Notes: a model not told the origin generated them from the letters alone. DNA of 26,061 nucleotides from Ophiobolus disseminans (GCA_010093685.1 MU006236.1:364012-390072); one strand, 5' to 3'. Counted from the stretch's first letter, positions 9,019-20,360 are shown. Made by a program: numbers and translations.

Positions 9019-10982
9019 ATGTTGCTTATTAACCCACGCGATGCAACCGTTATCCTCAGCAACTAGTATAACTAGACTACTTGGCTTACTCAAGTCAAAG
9101 CGCGCTGCGCTGCCTACAACATCTAGGACAATGTAAAGGAAGAAGGACTAGTCCTATTCCTGATCAAGCCAGTCATGCCAGACCTGCCTGAACTATCCTA
9201 GTATAGCGCTGCAGCTAGAATCTAGAAGGCAACACGCCTATCTATGCTATCAATCCAAGGCTAGAAAGCCTACAAGGAGGATATAGACTACTACAAGACC
9301 CTTACTAAGAGATATAAGCTTAATCTCCACTAATATAATACTTAACAGAAGAGTATTCAGCATGTTACCTAGCTAATCTAATCAACAGTTGCGCCCTATC
9401 TCTAACGCACATGCTGCCTACTAGAACAGTCACTACGCTAGTGGCTTTCCAACCTTAAGCTCACTGCTAGGGTTGATGATCGCCTTGAAAAGGAACGCAC
9501 ACGCGAACGCTACTACACCGCCCTTAAGCCTATGCGCAATACACACAATTAGGATACATAGCTAGTAGAATATAATAAAGCATTATTAGATGCAACAGTG
9601 CATAGAGTGTCTAAGGTACATGATATTAACAATATCACCAAAGACTTCCTGCAGGCTGTAAACAAGGCAGCACCTATATAGGCTGCAACCTTCTAAGATA
9701 CTAGAAGGTTCAATCCTCTTATGACAAGAAAGGAGATAATAAAACGCTTCTAGGAATACATGAGCCTGAATTATCCGCTGAAACCAGTGAATAAAAAGCA
9801 GGCATTTATTGCTGTAGCTGATGACTTCTTATTTCTCGCTGATAGTAGTGCAACCACCTAGGATAGCTAGAAGGACGCTTCTGAAGCTATGGAAAACAGC
9901 GCGCTATCTAAATACAGGGAAAGAAACCCTAGTAGAAAGAGGAAGAGCAATCAATTCTCCTCTTAGTCTAGCAAAAGACCTGCTGGTAATAAGGCATCTT
10001 TAGGTAAGAAGTGCCTAGCATGTGACTAAGTCCATGACATTAAAGATTGCTGGTATATCAATGATAACTAAGCACCTAAATAGTGGAAGCTAAACTCTAC
10101 TATGCGCACCCTTGTAGAATACAAGCGCAAGCACGACACTGTTCTTCAAGGAGCATTAAGGAGCAAGAGCAGATTAAAGTCTCAAACTCTATACATCAAG
10201 AGATCAGACTCCCAGACAGCAATTATCTAGGATGTCTCTAATAACAATTAACAATGACTAGAAGGCCGGCAAATCACCGTAATTACTAAGGCCTTATTCT
10301 AAGTCAGTGGCAATCAAGGTTACCCTTTGAAACACTCCTTTATTCTAGACTTAGGCTTAACCTGCTACATCACCAACAACCTAGAGCGCACCTATGACAA
10401 CAGACTATGTATAACTAGCGACTTTATATAGGCAGGCAACTCCTAACTCTAGATCACAGGGTATAGTTCACTAGACCTATCCCTAACTAGTTAGGGCAGA
10501 ACAACCAAGCTCATCCTTCATGATGTTGCTATCTGTCTAGATATCCTATGCAACCTAGTATTATTCCGCCTCCTTAGGCAGCTAGGCATATAGTAGGAAA
10601 CTAAGCATGAACCCACTACACTCAGGAGACCAGATAGATCTATCCTAGGAAGGCTCACTAAGCTTCATGGCTAATAGGTGTTGGAACACCACTTAACTAT
10701 CAACTTAGCCTTCTACACAAATTCAAGAACACTAAGAGCATTACAAAGGTCCTTAGCTATCACCTAGCACAAGCGCTTAGGCTATCCTAGCCTAGCAGCT
10801 ATTAAGCACCTTGTTTAGCAAGCTAAGGGGGTGCGCATCAAAGGCATCACCACAGTTAAGTGCAACTCATGTAGCAAAGCCAAAGCTAAGCGCCAAATAC
10901 GCCGCACACTACGCAACAATGACCTAGGACTAGGAGAAAGACTAGCTATTGACTTCCACTCCTATAAGGAGCAGAGCATCAC
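9019..10982 (+). pseudogene. Copia D gag-pol, part 1: gag, protease, start of integrase
   Basis: ATG at 9019 opens a frame kept to the gap, with only TAG/TAA stops. Gag contains RLEKERTRERYY and a CCHC-like knuckle CLACDQVHDIKDC (10012-10050, C-X2-C-X3-H-X4-C). Protease follows at about 10339 as FILDLGLTCYI; the expected DSG reads DLG, a TCA to TTA change. The pre-integrase zinc region is at 10770-10880 (KRLGYP...CNSC) and the first integrase Asp at 10951-10953 (LAIDFH). Gag, protease and integrase in one frame is the copia arrangement. It continues after the gap at 11713. Confidence 0.92.
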
Positions 10983-11712
10983 NNNNNNNNNNNNNNNNNN
11001 NNNNNNNNNNNNNNNNNNNNNNNNNNNNNNNNNNNNNNNNNNNNNNNNNNNNNNNNNNNNNNNNNNNNNNNNNNNNNNNNNNNNNNNNNNNNNNNNNNNN
11101 NNNNNNNNNNNNNNNNNNNNNNNNNNNNNNNNNNNNNNNNNNNNNNNNNNNNNNNNNNNNNNNNNNNNNNNNNNNNNNNNNNNNNNNNNNNNNNNNNNNN
11201 NNNNNNNNNNNNNNNNNNNNNNNNNNNNNNNNNNNNNNNNNNNNNNNNNNNNNNNNNNNNNNNNNNNNNNNNNNNNNNNNNNNNNNNNNNNNNNNNNNNN
11301 NNNNNNNNNNNNNNNNNNNNNNNNNNNNNNNNNNNNNNNNNNNNNNNNNNNNNNNNNNNNNNNNNNNNNNNNNNNNNNNNNNNNNNNNNNNNNNNNNNNN
11401 NNNNNNNNNNNNNNNNNNNNNNNNNNNNNNNNNNNNNNNNNNNNNNNNNNNNNNNNNNNNNNNNNNNNNNNNNNNNNNNNNNNNNNNNNNNNNNNNNNNN
11501 NNNNNNNNNNNNNNNNNNNNNNNNNNNNNNNNNNNNNNNNNNNNNNNNNNNNNNNNNNNNNNNNNNNNNNNNNNNNNNNNNNNNNNNNNNNNNNNNNNNN
11601 NNNNNNNNNNNNNNNNNNNNNNNNNNNNNNNNNNNNNNNNNNNNNNNNNNNNNNNNNNNNNNNNNNNNNNNNNNNNNNNNNNNNNNNNNNNNNNNNNNNN
11701 NNNNNNNNNNNN
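10983..11712. other. Assembly gap (730 N)
   Basis: Unsequenced bases within the integrase of D. The matching part of B, less its solo LTR, is 728 bp, and 728 also fits the frame on both sides of the gap better than 730. Confidence 0.98.
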
Positions 11713-13780
11713 TACACAGTACACTAGAAGAGATTGCAACTTATGTTAAGACTATAGAGCTTCTAACACTACTAACTAATCTAGAGGTTAAATTATTCTT
11801 TGAGGATGACACCACTGAAGACTTAACAGCTCAAGAAGAGACTGATCCACCTAGCTATTACTAAGGGAGGAAGATTATAGGGAGAAAGATTATGGGCAAA
11901 TACCTAACACCTCCACTATCACCACTACTACTAGCTGCATTGCTGGCTACATTGTTGACCCTAAACAAGGCAACAGGATTAACGCAGTTATGCTTATCTA
12001 AGACTGTTCTATAGGCAGCTGCCTTTATAGCAGGAACTTAGGCTGGATGTGTTAGCTAACATGAAGGAGAAGTGGTTGACAAGGCTAAGGTAAAGAGGCT
12101 GCTTGCCTTAGGTATCAAGCTACACCGCAGTTAGCTCCCACCTCTACTAACTTATAAGACTAAGCTTAAAGAACATCTAATAGGAGAGCTGTTCAAAGAA
12201 GCAGAACGCAACTATTTGGCAAGCTATCAAAAATGGAATTATAGAGAGAAGTATCCTATGCCTTAATCAGACTAACAGGTCACTAGGTCCTAGACTGTAT
12301 GTAGGTATACACCTACAAGTTTAACAAGGATTATTAATTCCTTAAGTGCAAGGCACGCCTTGTAGTCAGAGGAGACCAACAGAGACAGATCTCTTCCTAA
12401 GACACCTATGTAGCCACCCTAGCTAGCAGATTATTTCGCATGCTTATGGCAATTGCAGCTAAGCACAACCTAGAACTTAAGCAATATAACATTACAAACG
12501 CATTTGTTTATGCTACTATAGACAGGGAAATCTACATAAGGATGCCTAAAGGATACTAGAAGACAGGTATTATCCTTAAGGTCCAAAAGGCCTTGTATAG
12601 ATTGCGCATCTTACCTGTGCTCTAGCAGAAGGAGTTTACAACAACTCTCAAAGACCTTAGCTTTACACGCATCCCTTACGAGCCTTGCTGCATAATTAAG
12701 GACAGCATTATTATCTTCTTTTATGTAGATGACATCATCCTAGCCTATGCCAAATACAAGGCTAAGGAAGCATAACAAGCAGTTAAACTCCTACAGGACA
12801 AGTATACCATAACTAGAGGAGAAGATCTCTAATAGTTCCTAGGAGTTGAGGTGATAAGAGACAGGAAGAAAGAACTTATCTATCTCTCACAAGCTGCATA
12901 TGTAGACAAAATCCACAGGCTAGTAGACAAGCATGAGCTACGCCATGATACACCTATGAGTTCTATTAAACTTAAGCCCTTAAACTCACTGTTAACACCT
13001 GCTGAGATCAACAGATACCAACGCAAAATTAGGTCACTACTCTTTGCTGCAGTCACTACTAGACTAGACATTGCTTTTGCTACCTCACGCTTAGCACGCT
13101 TCCTCTTAAACCTATCCTAAGAGTATTACGATGCCGCAGACCGCGTCCTTCTATACCTATTAGACACAAGGTGGCTAGCACTTTAGCTTAGAGGAGGAGA
13201 CACCCTTTAAGTGGCTAGTGATGCATTATTTGCAGACAACACACAAGACAGGAAAAGCTCTCAAGGCTATGCAATTAAGCTCTTTAATAGCCTTATTGCC
13301 TAGAGAGCTAGCAAGCAAGACACTGTCACCACATCCACCACTGAGGCAGAACTCCTAGCTCTATCCTAAGTAGCTAAGGAAGCCCTCTTCACATCACGCC
13401 TACTCAAGGAGCTCTAAATCCAGCTTCTATCCAACACAATCACGATTTAGTGCGACAACATACAGACTATTAGACTAGTTACAAAAGAGATATTAAAGCT
13501 TTAAACAAAGCTTAGGCATGTGGACATTCACAACCACTAGATAAGATAGGAGGTTGCAAGTGGAAAGATTACTGTAGAATACATTTAATTATTAGAAATA
13601 ATTGCAGATAGCTTCACTAAGGTGTTGCTAGGCAACAAGTGGCTAAACTTCCTTTATTAAGTTGGATTAGTCAAGGTATCACTACACAAGGTGACTAAGA
13701 AGGCACAATTAGAAGAACTTTAAGCAAAACTTAAGGACCTTATCATCACCTAAGGTTACTAGCTTGCAAATACATCTAAG
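11713..13780 (+). pseudogene. Copia D gag-pol, part 2: RT and RNase H
   Basis: After the gap the frame reads TLEEIATYVKTIELL, the linker between integrase and RT. One base is missing in the A-run at 12229-12233, the only frameshift seen in D. RT follows (VYTYKFNKDY, KCKARLVVRGDQQ, ITNAFVYA) with catalytic YVDD intact at 12722-12733. A stop-free stretch at 12851-13120 covers the end of RT (RSLLFAAVTTRLDIAFATSR). RNase H at about 13210-13400 keeps SDALFADNT and TTEAELLAL. The frame runs on to the purine tract. Several Trp/Gln positions are stops, so no full protein can be made. Confidence 0.92.
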
Positions 13781-13791
13781 CTAAGGGGGTG
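13781..13791 (+). other. Polypurine tract of copia D
   Basis: ctaagggggtg directly before the 3' LTR. Confidence 0.75.
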
Positions 13792-13977
13792 TGTTAGATA
13801 TCAGGGGTGCTGTGAGGCTACTAACACTGAAAGAAACAGGAGGGGCCAGCACAAGCGCCTTAGCACACTAGTACTAGATCTGACACCTAGTTAAACTCCG
13901 CACTTGACCGAGAATACAATATAATCATCAATTTATCTCATCTATCATTAGGTCTTAATACCTCATCAAATCTGACA
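13792..13977 (+). repeat. 3' LTR of copia D (186 bp)
   Basis: Same length as 8748-8933, with 11 transition differences. Followed by TSD aaacg and then the continuation of C gag. Confidence 0.95.
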
Positions 13978-13982
13978 AAACG

Positions 13983-16900
13983 CGATGAAGGCTCCTAGAA
14001 TAATCGCCTCTTAGGAAACATAGCTCACGGAAGTTAATTACGCTATAACTAAGGGCAAAGCCGTTAGAATACCTAAGTGCTAACTAGACACGTATATTAA
14101 GGAGGACTTCACCTAAGCTACGGCTAAGCACTTAGAACAATAGACGATATTATTTGCAGCTAACAGGCTAAAAAACCCCTTTATCACGGTTAAAGACATA
14201 ATCTGCGAATACTAAGACTACATGCAGCTGTTCTACCTATTAAGAGCGAAGACAGCAAAGGCAGCCTTTAGAGCAGCCGCTGCAGGTAGATGTAAGGGGT
14301 TGAACCTTAAAAAGGAAATAGGCACGACTACATGCACCAGCCCCGGCTAAAAGGCAGGCACAAGTTAAATCAACGGTGTTTAACTTGCGTAGTCGATATT
14401 TATACAGCATAAAGACATGTGAGGCGTGACTACGCCGCTCTCAAACCCACTAGTGGGTCCTGCATGGGTCTAACCTATTACAGTAGAGCACTAACGCTCT
14501 ATAAGAACGGGTTAGATAATCCTAGGTAGAAGTAGAAGAGCCGCCGAGGCCAAAAGCAGATTATAGCTACTAGAGCCACTAGATTAAACCCTATTTAATA
14601 AACTATAAGCAAGTGCGAAGCATGCGATATAAGACACGCACTTAAGGACTGCTAGTACGCGCACCTAGGCAACGCACTAACTTAGTAGCGACTCTAAGAA
14701 GATAGGATAGATTAAGTCTAATTACGTATTGACAACAGCCTATCTATATAAGAAATAATTCGCAGCGCTAAGCGACTAGCACAATCTAAAACCCTATTAA
14801 TAAAGAAGTCGCACACAGCGACCCCTACAGTTAAGCAAGACGACTAACTCTATAGTCGGAAAATCGAAGAGATTAACTACACGTTTATCGAGGCCTCGTT
14901 TAAAGCCCGCTAGGTCACGTACCCTCTACAACAATTATAGATCCTTAACTCTAGATTAACATGTTATGTCTCTAACGATATTAGTTCATTCACTAGAACA
15001 AGACTAGCAACGCAAGGAGACTTCCTATTAGTAGGCAACTTACGAGTATAGATTAAGGTATATAGATTAGTTACCCTAACAGTAGCTAGTAGCAGCAATT
15101 AAAGCTAACTACACTTAAAGGACGTAGCCTACTATCCTAATCTGCTCCGCAATCTTATCTCTTTTAGAATACTTCGCTTGCAAGGTCTCTAGTAGGATAC
15201 TAAACATAACCTAATAGTCCTTTAACGGTAATAAACTAATAGTCTAATCGCCGACCTTACTAAGCAGCATAGACAGTAGGTGATTAAAGCAAATCCGATT
15301 ACTAACTACGCAATAATAGCCGCTAGAGCAGCAAAGCTGCGCTATAATCTATAATAACGCGCACGAGCGCTAATCTAGCACAAGAGATTAGGACACCTAG
15401 AACTAAGCGCGCTTAAGTATCTCGTACAACAGTCTAAGGGAGTAAAGATTACTAGAGTACTTATAGTTAACTGCGACGCCTATAGAAGAGCGAAAGCTAA
15501 ACGGCTAATCCGCCTTACGCTACGCAGGATCGATAAGGCTCTAGAGAAACGCGTCTCACTCGACTTTTACGATTATAAAGCTAACAGCTTAATAAAAGAG
15601 AAAAGCTAAATGCTAATTACAGATTAAGTGACTAGGTTTATATAGGACTGCTATTTTAAGGACAATTAAATAGCGCGATTAATTATTAAGGCGCTTAAGT
15701 CTTTTACAACCCTTATAAAGACTTAGTTTAATATTACTATTAAGATTATCGAAACTAACAACGGGATTGTTACAATTAAGCTAGAAGTAGCTCGTTAGGC
15801 AGAATCCCGAGGCATCTGTTTTAAGCCTTCCGCTCTAGACACCTAATTACAGAATAGTAGAGCAGAACGCTTAGGGGGTGTAATTAAGGAGAAAGGACGA
15901 GCAATGCGACTCGACGCTAACCTACTATAGCTACTATAGCCTAAGATCTCTTAATCAGCTGTATATCTCTATAATCGAACACCGCGATATGCGAATTGAT
16001 AGAGATCACCGTACGAAGATTTTTTCACTTACAACGCCTACTAAAATAGGATTGTTACCTTACTGCGTAAGCTACACTAAGGTTACCTATAAGCATATAA
16101 GTGCAAGGCATTTGCAATAACAGATAATACGAAACGAGGTAAGAGCAAGCTATAGCGACTTAATCCTAAGGCATAGATTAGATACCTAGTTAGATATCGA
16201 TCTACAAACATCTTTCGTGTATAGGTTCCTACTATATCTAAGGTAATTACTACACGTAACATCGTATTTAACGAGGAATTAATCTTTACTAGAGACGAGA
16301 AGGATGTTATAGACAACCTAATACACAGCACTCTTAAAGAGATCGAGGCGTAGATTAGGACTGTAGAGCTTCCCCTAGGGATCAACAACGAGCAAGAGGA
16401 AACACAGTTATTTCTTAAAGATAAGTCTTTTAACAAAGAATGAGTACAGGAATTAACACCTAATTAATAAAATAATAGCGGAAGAAAGGTTCGAGCAGCT
16501 TACCCCTTACTACCGCTAACGCCTCTACTAGTAGCCCTCTTAACGAACCTTATAACAGCGCAGGAATTAAGGCAGGTAGATAATCTTCTTAAATTCAAGA
16601 GTTAGAACGTTGCCCTTGCGCAGCTACTAAACTATAGGATTAATTACCCCTCGAGTGCGAGCCGTAGCAAGAGACCTAATCCACGTAGTGCTAATATAGG
16701 ATCACAATCCGTTAGTAAGAGCCTCTAGTATAATTAGATAGACCTATAGGCTGCAGCGTTTATAGCAGGTGCAAGAGCAGGAAAAGTTCAACAACTAAGC
16801 AACAAGAAACTTAATAGTGCGGCAGTTAATTAATTGCTTAAGGGCTAAGGCTATAGCTACATGCCTTATTTGAGCGAGCTCCCGCTAGCACTAAGCCTAA

Positions 16901-18553
16901 ATTAACTTAAGAAGAATTACTTATTCTACTAGTTGTTTAAGAAAGCTAAAGAGGATTACCTCTTAAGCTACAAGCAATTAAACTTATAGTTAGAAGTCCT
17001 AACGCAAGAAGCACGACTAATAGGCACTTAGACACTTAATTCTATATAGGTATACACCTATAAGATTAATAAGGATTATCGTTTTGTTAAGTGCAAAGCG
17101 CGCTTAGTCGTTTAGGGCGATTAACAACGCAACGTTACTACTTAGGAGACCTACGCCGCTACGCTAGCAGGCTAATCCTTTCGAATTGCGCTTGCGATTG
17201 CCGCTCGCTTTAATCTTAAACTTAAGTAGTACGACGTAACTAACGCTTTCGCAAACGCTCTAATCGATCGACTCGTATACATAAGAATGCCGCGTAGCTA
17301 CGCGTAGCACGGAAAAATCCTAAAGCTTAACAAAGCCCTCTACGGCCTCTAGATCTCGCTACTGCTCTAGCAACGAGACTTCACTACATACCTTAGAAGC
17401 CGTGGCTTTACTGCTGTTCTACACGAGCTATGTTGCATAATCTATTAAGAGATCTTTGTGTTCTTCTACGTTAACGATATAATTATAATGTACAGCAAGA
17501 ACTGTAGATTAGAATTACAAGTAGCTGTTAAGGACATAAAAAAGAAGTACAGCATAACAGGTAGAGACGATCTACATTAGTTCTTAGGCATAGAGGTAAT
17601 TAGGGATTAATCCTAACAAAAGATATAGATCTCCTAATTAGCATACCTTAAGAAGATTATCTAATTAGTAAGCGATCACTCTATTAAGTGCGATACACTA
17701 ATAATTAAAGCTAAATTGCTGCTCTAAGAGGGCTTCGCTACTTCTAGAGAGATTAACCTCTACTAACGAAAGATTAGATCACTACTCTTCGCAGCAGTTA
17801 ACACGAGACCTAACACGGCCTTCGCAGTATTACGTCTAGCACGATTCCTTACAAATCCTAGGCCTAATCACTAGTTAGCTACTAATTACGTAATCCTATA
17901 CCTAAACTGTACACGAACGCTTGCACTGCAACTAGGTAGAGAAGATTACCTAGTTATTGCTAGTGATGCCTTATTTGCTAACAATACTCTAGATCGCAAG
18001 AGCTTCTAAGGATACGTAATTAAACTGTTTAGAGGACTAATTGCATAGAGAGCGAACAAATAAAATACGATTACAACGTTAACTACAGAAGCTAAACTGC
18101 TCGCGCTCTTACAAGTAGCGAAAGAGGCTATGTTTATCTAGATGCTGCTTACTAAGCTACAAATTTAGTTAGTTAACTAAACAATTACTATACAATGCGA
18201 TAACACGCAAACAATTCGATTAATCTTAGAAGAGATCTCCTAGTTAACTACGAAGCTACGGCATGTCAATATCTACAACTACTAGCTTAGGCAAGAGGCT
18301 TAGAGTAAGTTAATTAAGGTAATCTACGTAGAGTCGAGTAAGATACTCGCTAACGGACTTACGAAGCCATTGCTAGCAAATTAGTAGGCTAGGTTCCTAC
18401 AACAGATAGGACTTATTAATATAGAAGAACAACAAAGGCTAGAAGTAGATATAGGATAGATAAACAATCGATTAGAAGCTCTAGACCTTTAAGCAAAATA
18501 GCGCGCAGAAGATAGTAGCACTGTAGGTTTAGCTTAATCCTAACGTTTAAGCT
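13983..18553 (+). pseudogene. Copia C gag (rest) and pol
   Basis: Continues C gag at AMKAPRII and is interrupted at 14291-14482 by a solo LTR. It then keeps one frame to the 3' LTR with TAG/TAA stops only. A basic region precedes the knuckle CEACDIRHALKDC at 14614. Protease lies at about 14941 (DSG now NSR). The pre-integrase region is at 15380-15500 (HKRLGH, CDAY; the second Cys is now Tyr). Integrase core has Asp in SLDFYDY near 15560 and an Asp-to-Asn change in TNNG, but its AER Glu is kept. RT from about 17045 has YVND at 17467. RNase H from about 17960 has SDALFANNT. Many insertion-free relatives in one block (B and D) support the assignment. Not functional. Confidence 0.92.
14291..14482 (+). 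repeat. Short solo LTR (192 bp) inserted in C gag
   Basis: Starts tgtaaggggttgaacc, ends taacctattaca, and is flanked by gtaga (14286-14290 and 14483-14487). Its ends are inverted copies (TGTAA..GGTT). Removing it with one TSD rejoins C's gag frame exactly (AAGR then ALTLYKNG). It contains the palindrome acccactagtgggt (14445-14458) and the hairpin ggcgt-gact-acgcc (14423-14436). It is either the solo LTR of a small-LTR gypsy element or a miniature derivative; no full copy is in the window. Confidence 0.82.
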
Positions 18554-18562
18554 AAGGGAGTG
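18554..18562 (+). other. Polypurine tract of copia C
   Basis: aagggagtg directly before the 3' LTR, matching B and D in place and form. Confidence 0.7.
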
Positions 18563-18787
18563 TGTTAGATGTGATTAGCCTTTTAGTAGAGCGCTTAGAG
18601 ACGGCAGAACTGATTATGTGCTGGATTACTGCTAGCGTAGACTTAGAATAAGGAAGATAAAGATAAGTAGAGGAGACCCCTTAAGAGAACACACAAGACA
18701 CACAATTAATACATAACTATTAATTATAATTAATACTAATTAACATTATTTATCTTTACACGATCTAATTAACCCTCCGATCTAATA
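18563..18787 (+). repeat. 3' LTR of copia C (225 bp)
   Basis: TGTTAGATGT...GATCTAATA, matching 2034-2268 with a 10-bp indel and several transitions. Confidence 0.92.
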
Positions 18788-19490
18788 AGACGACACCTAA
18801 ACCTATTTAAAAGAACCTTGCCTAGACTAAAGGCAGAAAAAGCTCTTACAAACATAGAAGAAATAAAAGAAACTTACGATACTATGCGAGACAAGATTAA
18901 AGATGCTTAGGACAATAGCATCTAACACGCTAACAAACGAAGAAAAACGGCACCTTAGCTAAAAAAGGGGGATAAAGTATATCTGCGAACAAGCAATTTC
19001 CGCACAAAGCGACTAAACAAGAGTCGTAACTACGTTAAGGTTAGACTATTTTTTTTTCTTAAACGCAACAGACTAGTTATATATACACTTAATCTACTAA
19101 AAGACACAAAGATCTACCCTAGGTTCTACGTTAAGCTACTTAAACTAGCTAACTAAGACACGCTAATACAGATAACCTTCTACTACGAGCTAGAAGAAGA
19201 AACTAAGTTTAAAGTCAAAGACCTCTAAGGATACTGAATTGTTAAGCACAAAACGCAATAGTTAGTAAAATAGAAAGGATACCTAGAATCCGAAAACATA
19301 TAGGAACCTTACGAAAACCTACACAACTATAAGCAGATCCTTAAGGACTACTACGCTACGTACAGCTTTAGGCTAGAATACGCCTACAACTACGAGGACT
19401 TTACTTAATTATTTAAAAACTTACTAGAAGAAATCAAGAAGCAGAACAACGAATAGTTCTGCGACTTCTAGAATAGACGATTTAACTAAG
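18788..19490 (+). pseudogene. Gypsy integrase C-terminus and chromodomain (G2)
   Basis: The translation gives AEKALTNIEEIKETYDTMRDKIKD in two adjoining runs, then KKGDKVYLRT (typical of Ty3 integrase tails), then YPRFYVKLLK. A chromodomain follows at about 19204-19330 (a stop at the Trp position, then LVK, stop, KGYLESEN, stop, EPYENLHNYKQILKDYYA). Trp codons of the aromatic cage read as stops. This is the end of a chromovirus pol, in the same orientation as G1 but not continuous with it: about 2 kb of RNase H and integrase is missing. No LTR or purine tract is visible at its right end. The right boundary is uncertain. Confidence 0.85.
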
Positions 19491-20360
19491 CACCGCTTGT
19501 TATAGGAAGCTGTCAGCCTAGGCTACTGCAAAGCTGCCTAGTGTCTTAGTATGCAGCTGTTTTGTAGAGATCCACTAGCGATAGCGGTTGATTAATCCTT
19601 CTAGTGTTAGAGGATCCTTAATGTCCTCCTTACAGCTAATCATAACTGCAAAATGTTAGCTAGACTAGTTAGTATCTCTATGCGCTTGGACAGCTTCAAT
19701 AAAGGTCTACTGTAGGCGGGTACCCTTTATTTCCACTATGTCCTCTGCCTTGCAGAGTGACGTAATGCGCGAATATTCGTTCAACTAGGTGTTAGTACTC
19801 TAGTTCTTTGGTTTTAGCTGCACATTCGTGTACAGCGTAGAGAGCTCTAGAACTTGCTGTTGACTAGTGATCTTAAAGTAGTCCTAGAGGGTCTTGAGAC
19901 GTAGACACACGTCTAGGTCTAGTTTAGTGATAAGGTGTAGCTTTAAGCGAGCCACTGTCCTCATAATCTTAAGGTTAACCTCGCTAATAGCCTTAAGTGT
20001 AGCTCTTTAGGCATTTGTCTTAATCTCCCACTTCCTCTACTTGCCTTCTAAGGCTTTATCTAAAGGCTTATCGTTAATTGTTAGAGGTGCTTTTGTAGTA
20101 GAAGGGTCGCAATATTCCTACACGCTCTTAACGGTGGCATACTGCTTCTTTATTAAGTACTAGAGCTTCTAGTCGCTCTGTTTCTCAAGAATAATTAAAG
20201 CGCGCGTGATGACATGGTTATCAAACATGCTTAAGGATGCTATAATGGCAAAAAGAGCTGCCTTACTAGTCGGCAGAGAAATAATCAAAGGCGTAGCCTT
20301 AATAGGTGTAAGAAATAATCTTAAGGAAGATAATGTGATGCGGCAATAACCAGCTCGCAA
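19490..20360 (-). pseudogene. Copia-type gag remnant (H), minus strand
   Basis: The minus-strand frame contains a stop-free start (PTSKAALFAIIASLSMFDNH at about 20290-20225). It continues with TAG/TAA stops through KKQYATVKSV-stop-EYCDPSTT, LDKALEGK, LKAISEVNLKI, LDLDVCLRLKTL-stop-DYF and GLINRYR. The order of motifs (a Trp-rich start, EYCDP, then helical segments ending in INRYR) resembles Ty1/copia gag. There is no zinc knuckle or pol; the frame stops where G2 begins, so the element was truncated or fused there. The start near 20360 is uncertain. Similarity was judged by eye. Confidence 0.6.

Larger units (their letters stand above)
8748..13977 (+). mobile_element. Ty1/copia element D (about 5.2 kb, complete but for an assembly gap)
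   Basis: LTRs of 186 bp at both ends, TSD aaacg (8743-8747 and 13978-13982), primer-binding site, single gag-pol frame, purine tract. Its LTRs differ at 11 positions, all transitions, ten of them CpA/TpA or TpG/TpA. It has longer stop-free runs and more intact catalytic motifs than B or C, so it is probably the youngest or least mutated of the three. Confidence 0.95.
2034..18787 (+). mobile_element. Ty1/copia element C, outer host of the nest (16.75 kb with insertions)
   Basis: Matching LTRs lie at 2034-2268 and 18563-18787. A primer-binding site follows the first and a purine tract precedes the second. Element B interrupts the leader, D interrupts gag, and a solo LTR interrupts gag again. 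Without these the element is about 5.5 kb and encodes gag, protease, integrase, RT and RNase H in copia order. Its gag-pol frame is continuous across each repaired insertion site. The flanks (ctagg left, agacg right) do not form a target-site duplication, and the neighbouring gypsy fragments do not join up, so the element or its target has been rearranged. Confidence 0.9.

Noticed and set aside
9821..10003. 60-residue plus-strand open frame
   Set aside because: Out of frame with the gag of D, which is established by the knuckle and protease in one continuous frame from 9019.
14470..14530. tRNA-like stretch (agagc...ctataag...gggttagataatcc)
   Set aside because: The would-be anticodon stem does not pair and the B-box spacing is wrong; the bases belong partly to the solo LTR end and partly to C gag coding sequence.
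16083..16436. 117-residue open frame on the minus strand
   Set aside because: It lies antisense to the integrase-RT linker of copia C, whose plus-strand frame is clearly homologous to B and D. RIP strips stops from some antisense frames and makes such shadows.
2618..18553. Reassigned UAG codon as explanation for the many in-frame TAGs
   Set aside because: TAG and TAA appear at both Gln and Trp positions, and catalytic Asp/Glu/Cys residues are changed too. Mutation by RIP explains all of this; a code change does not.
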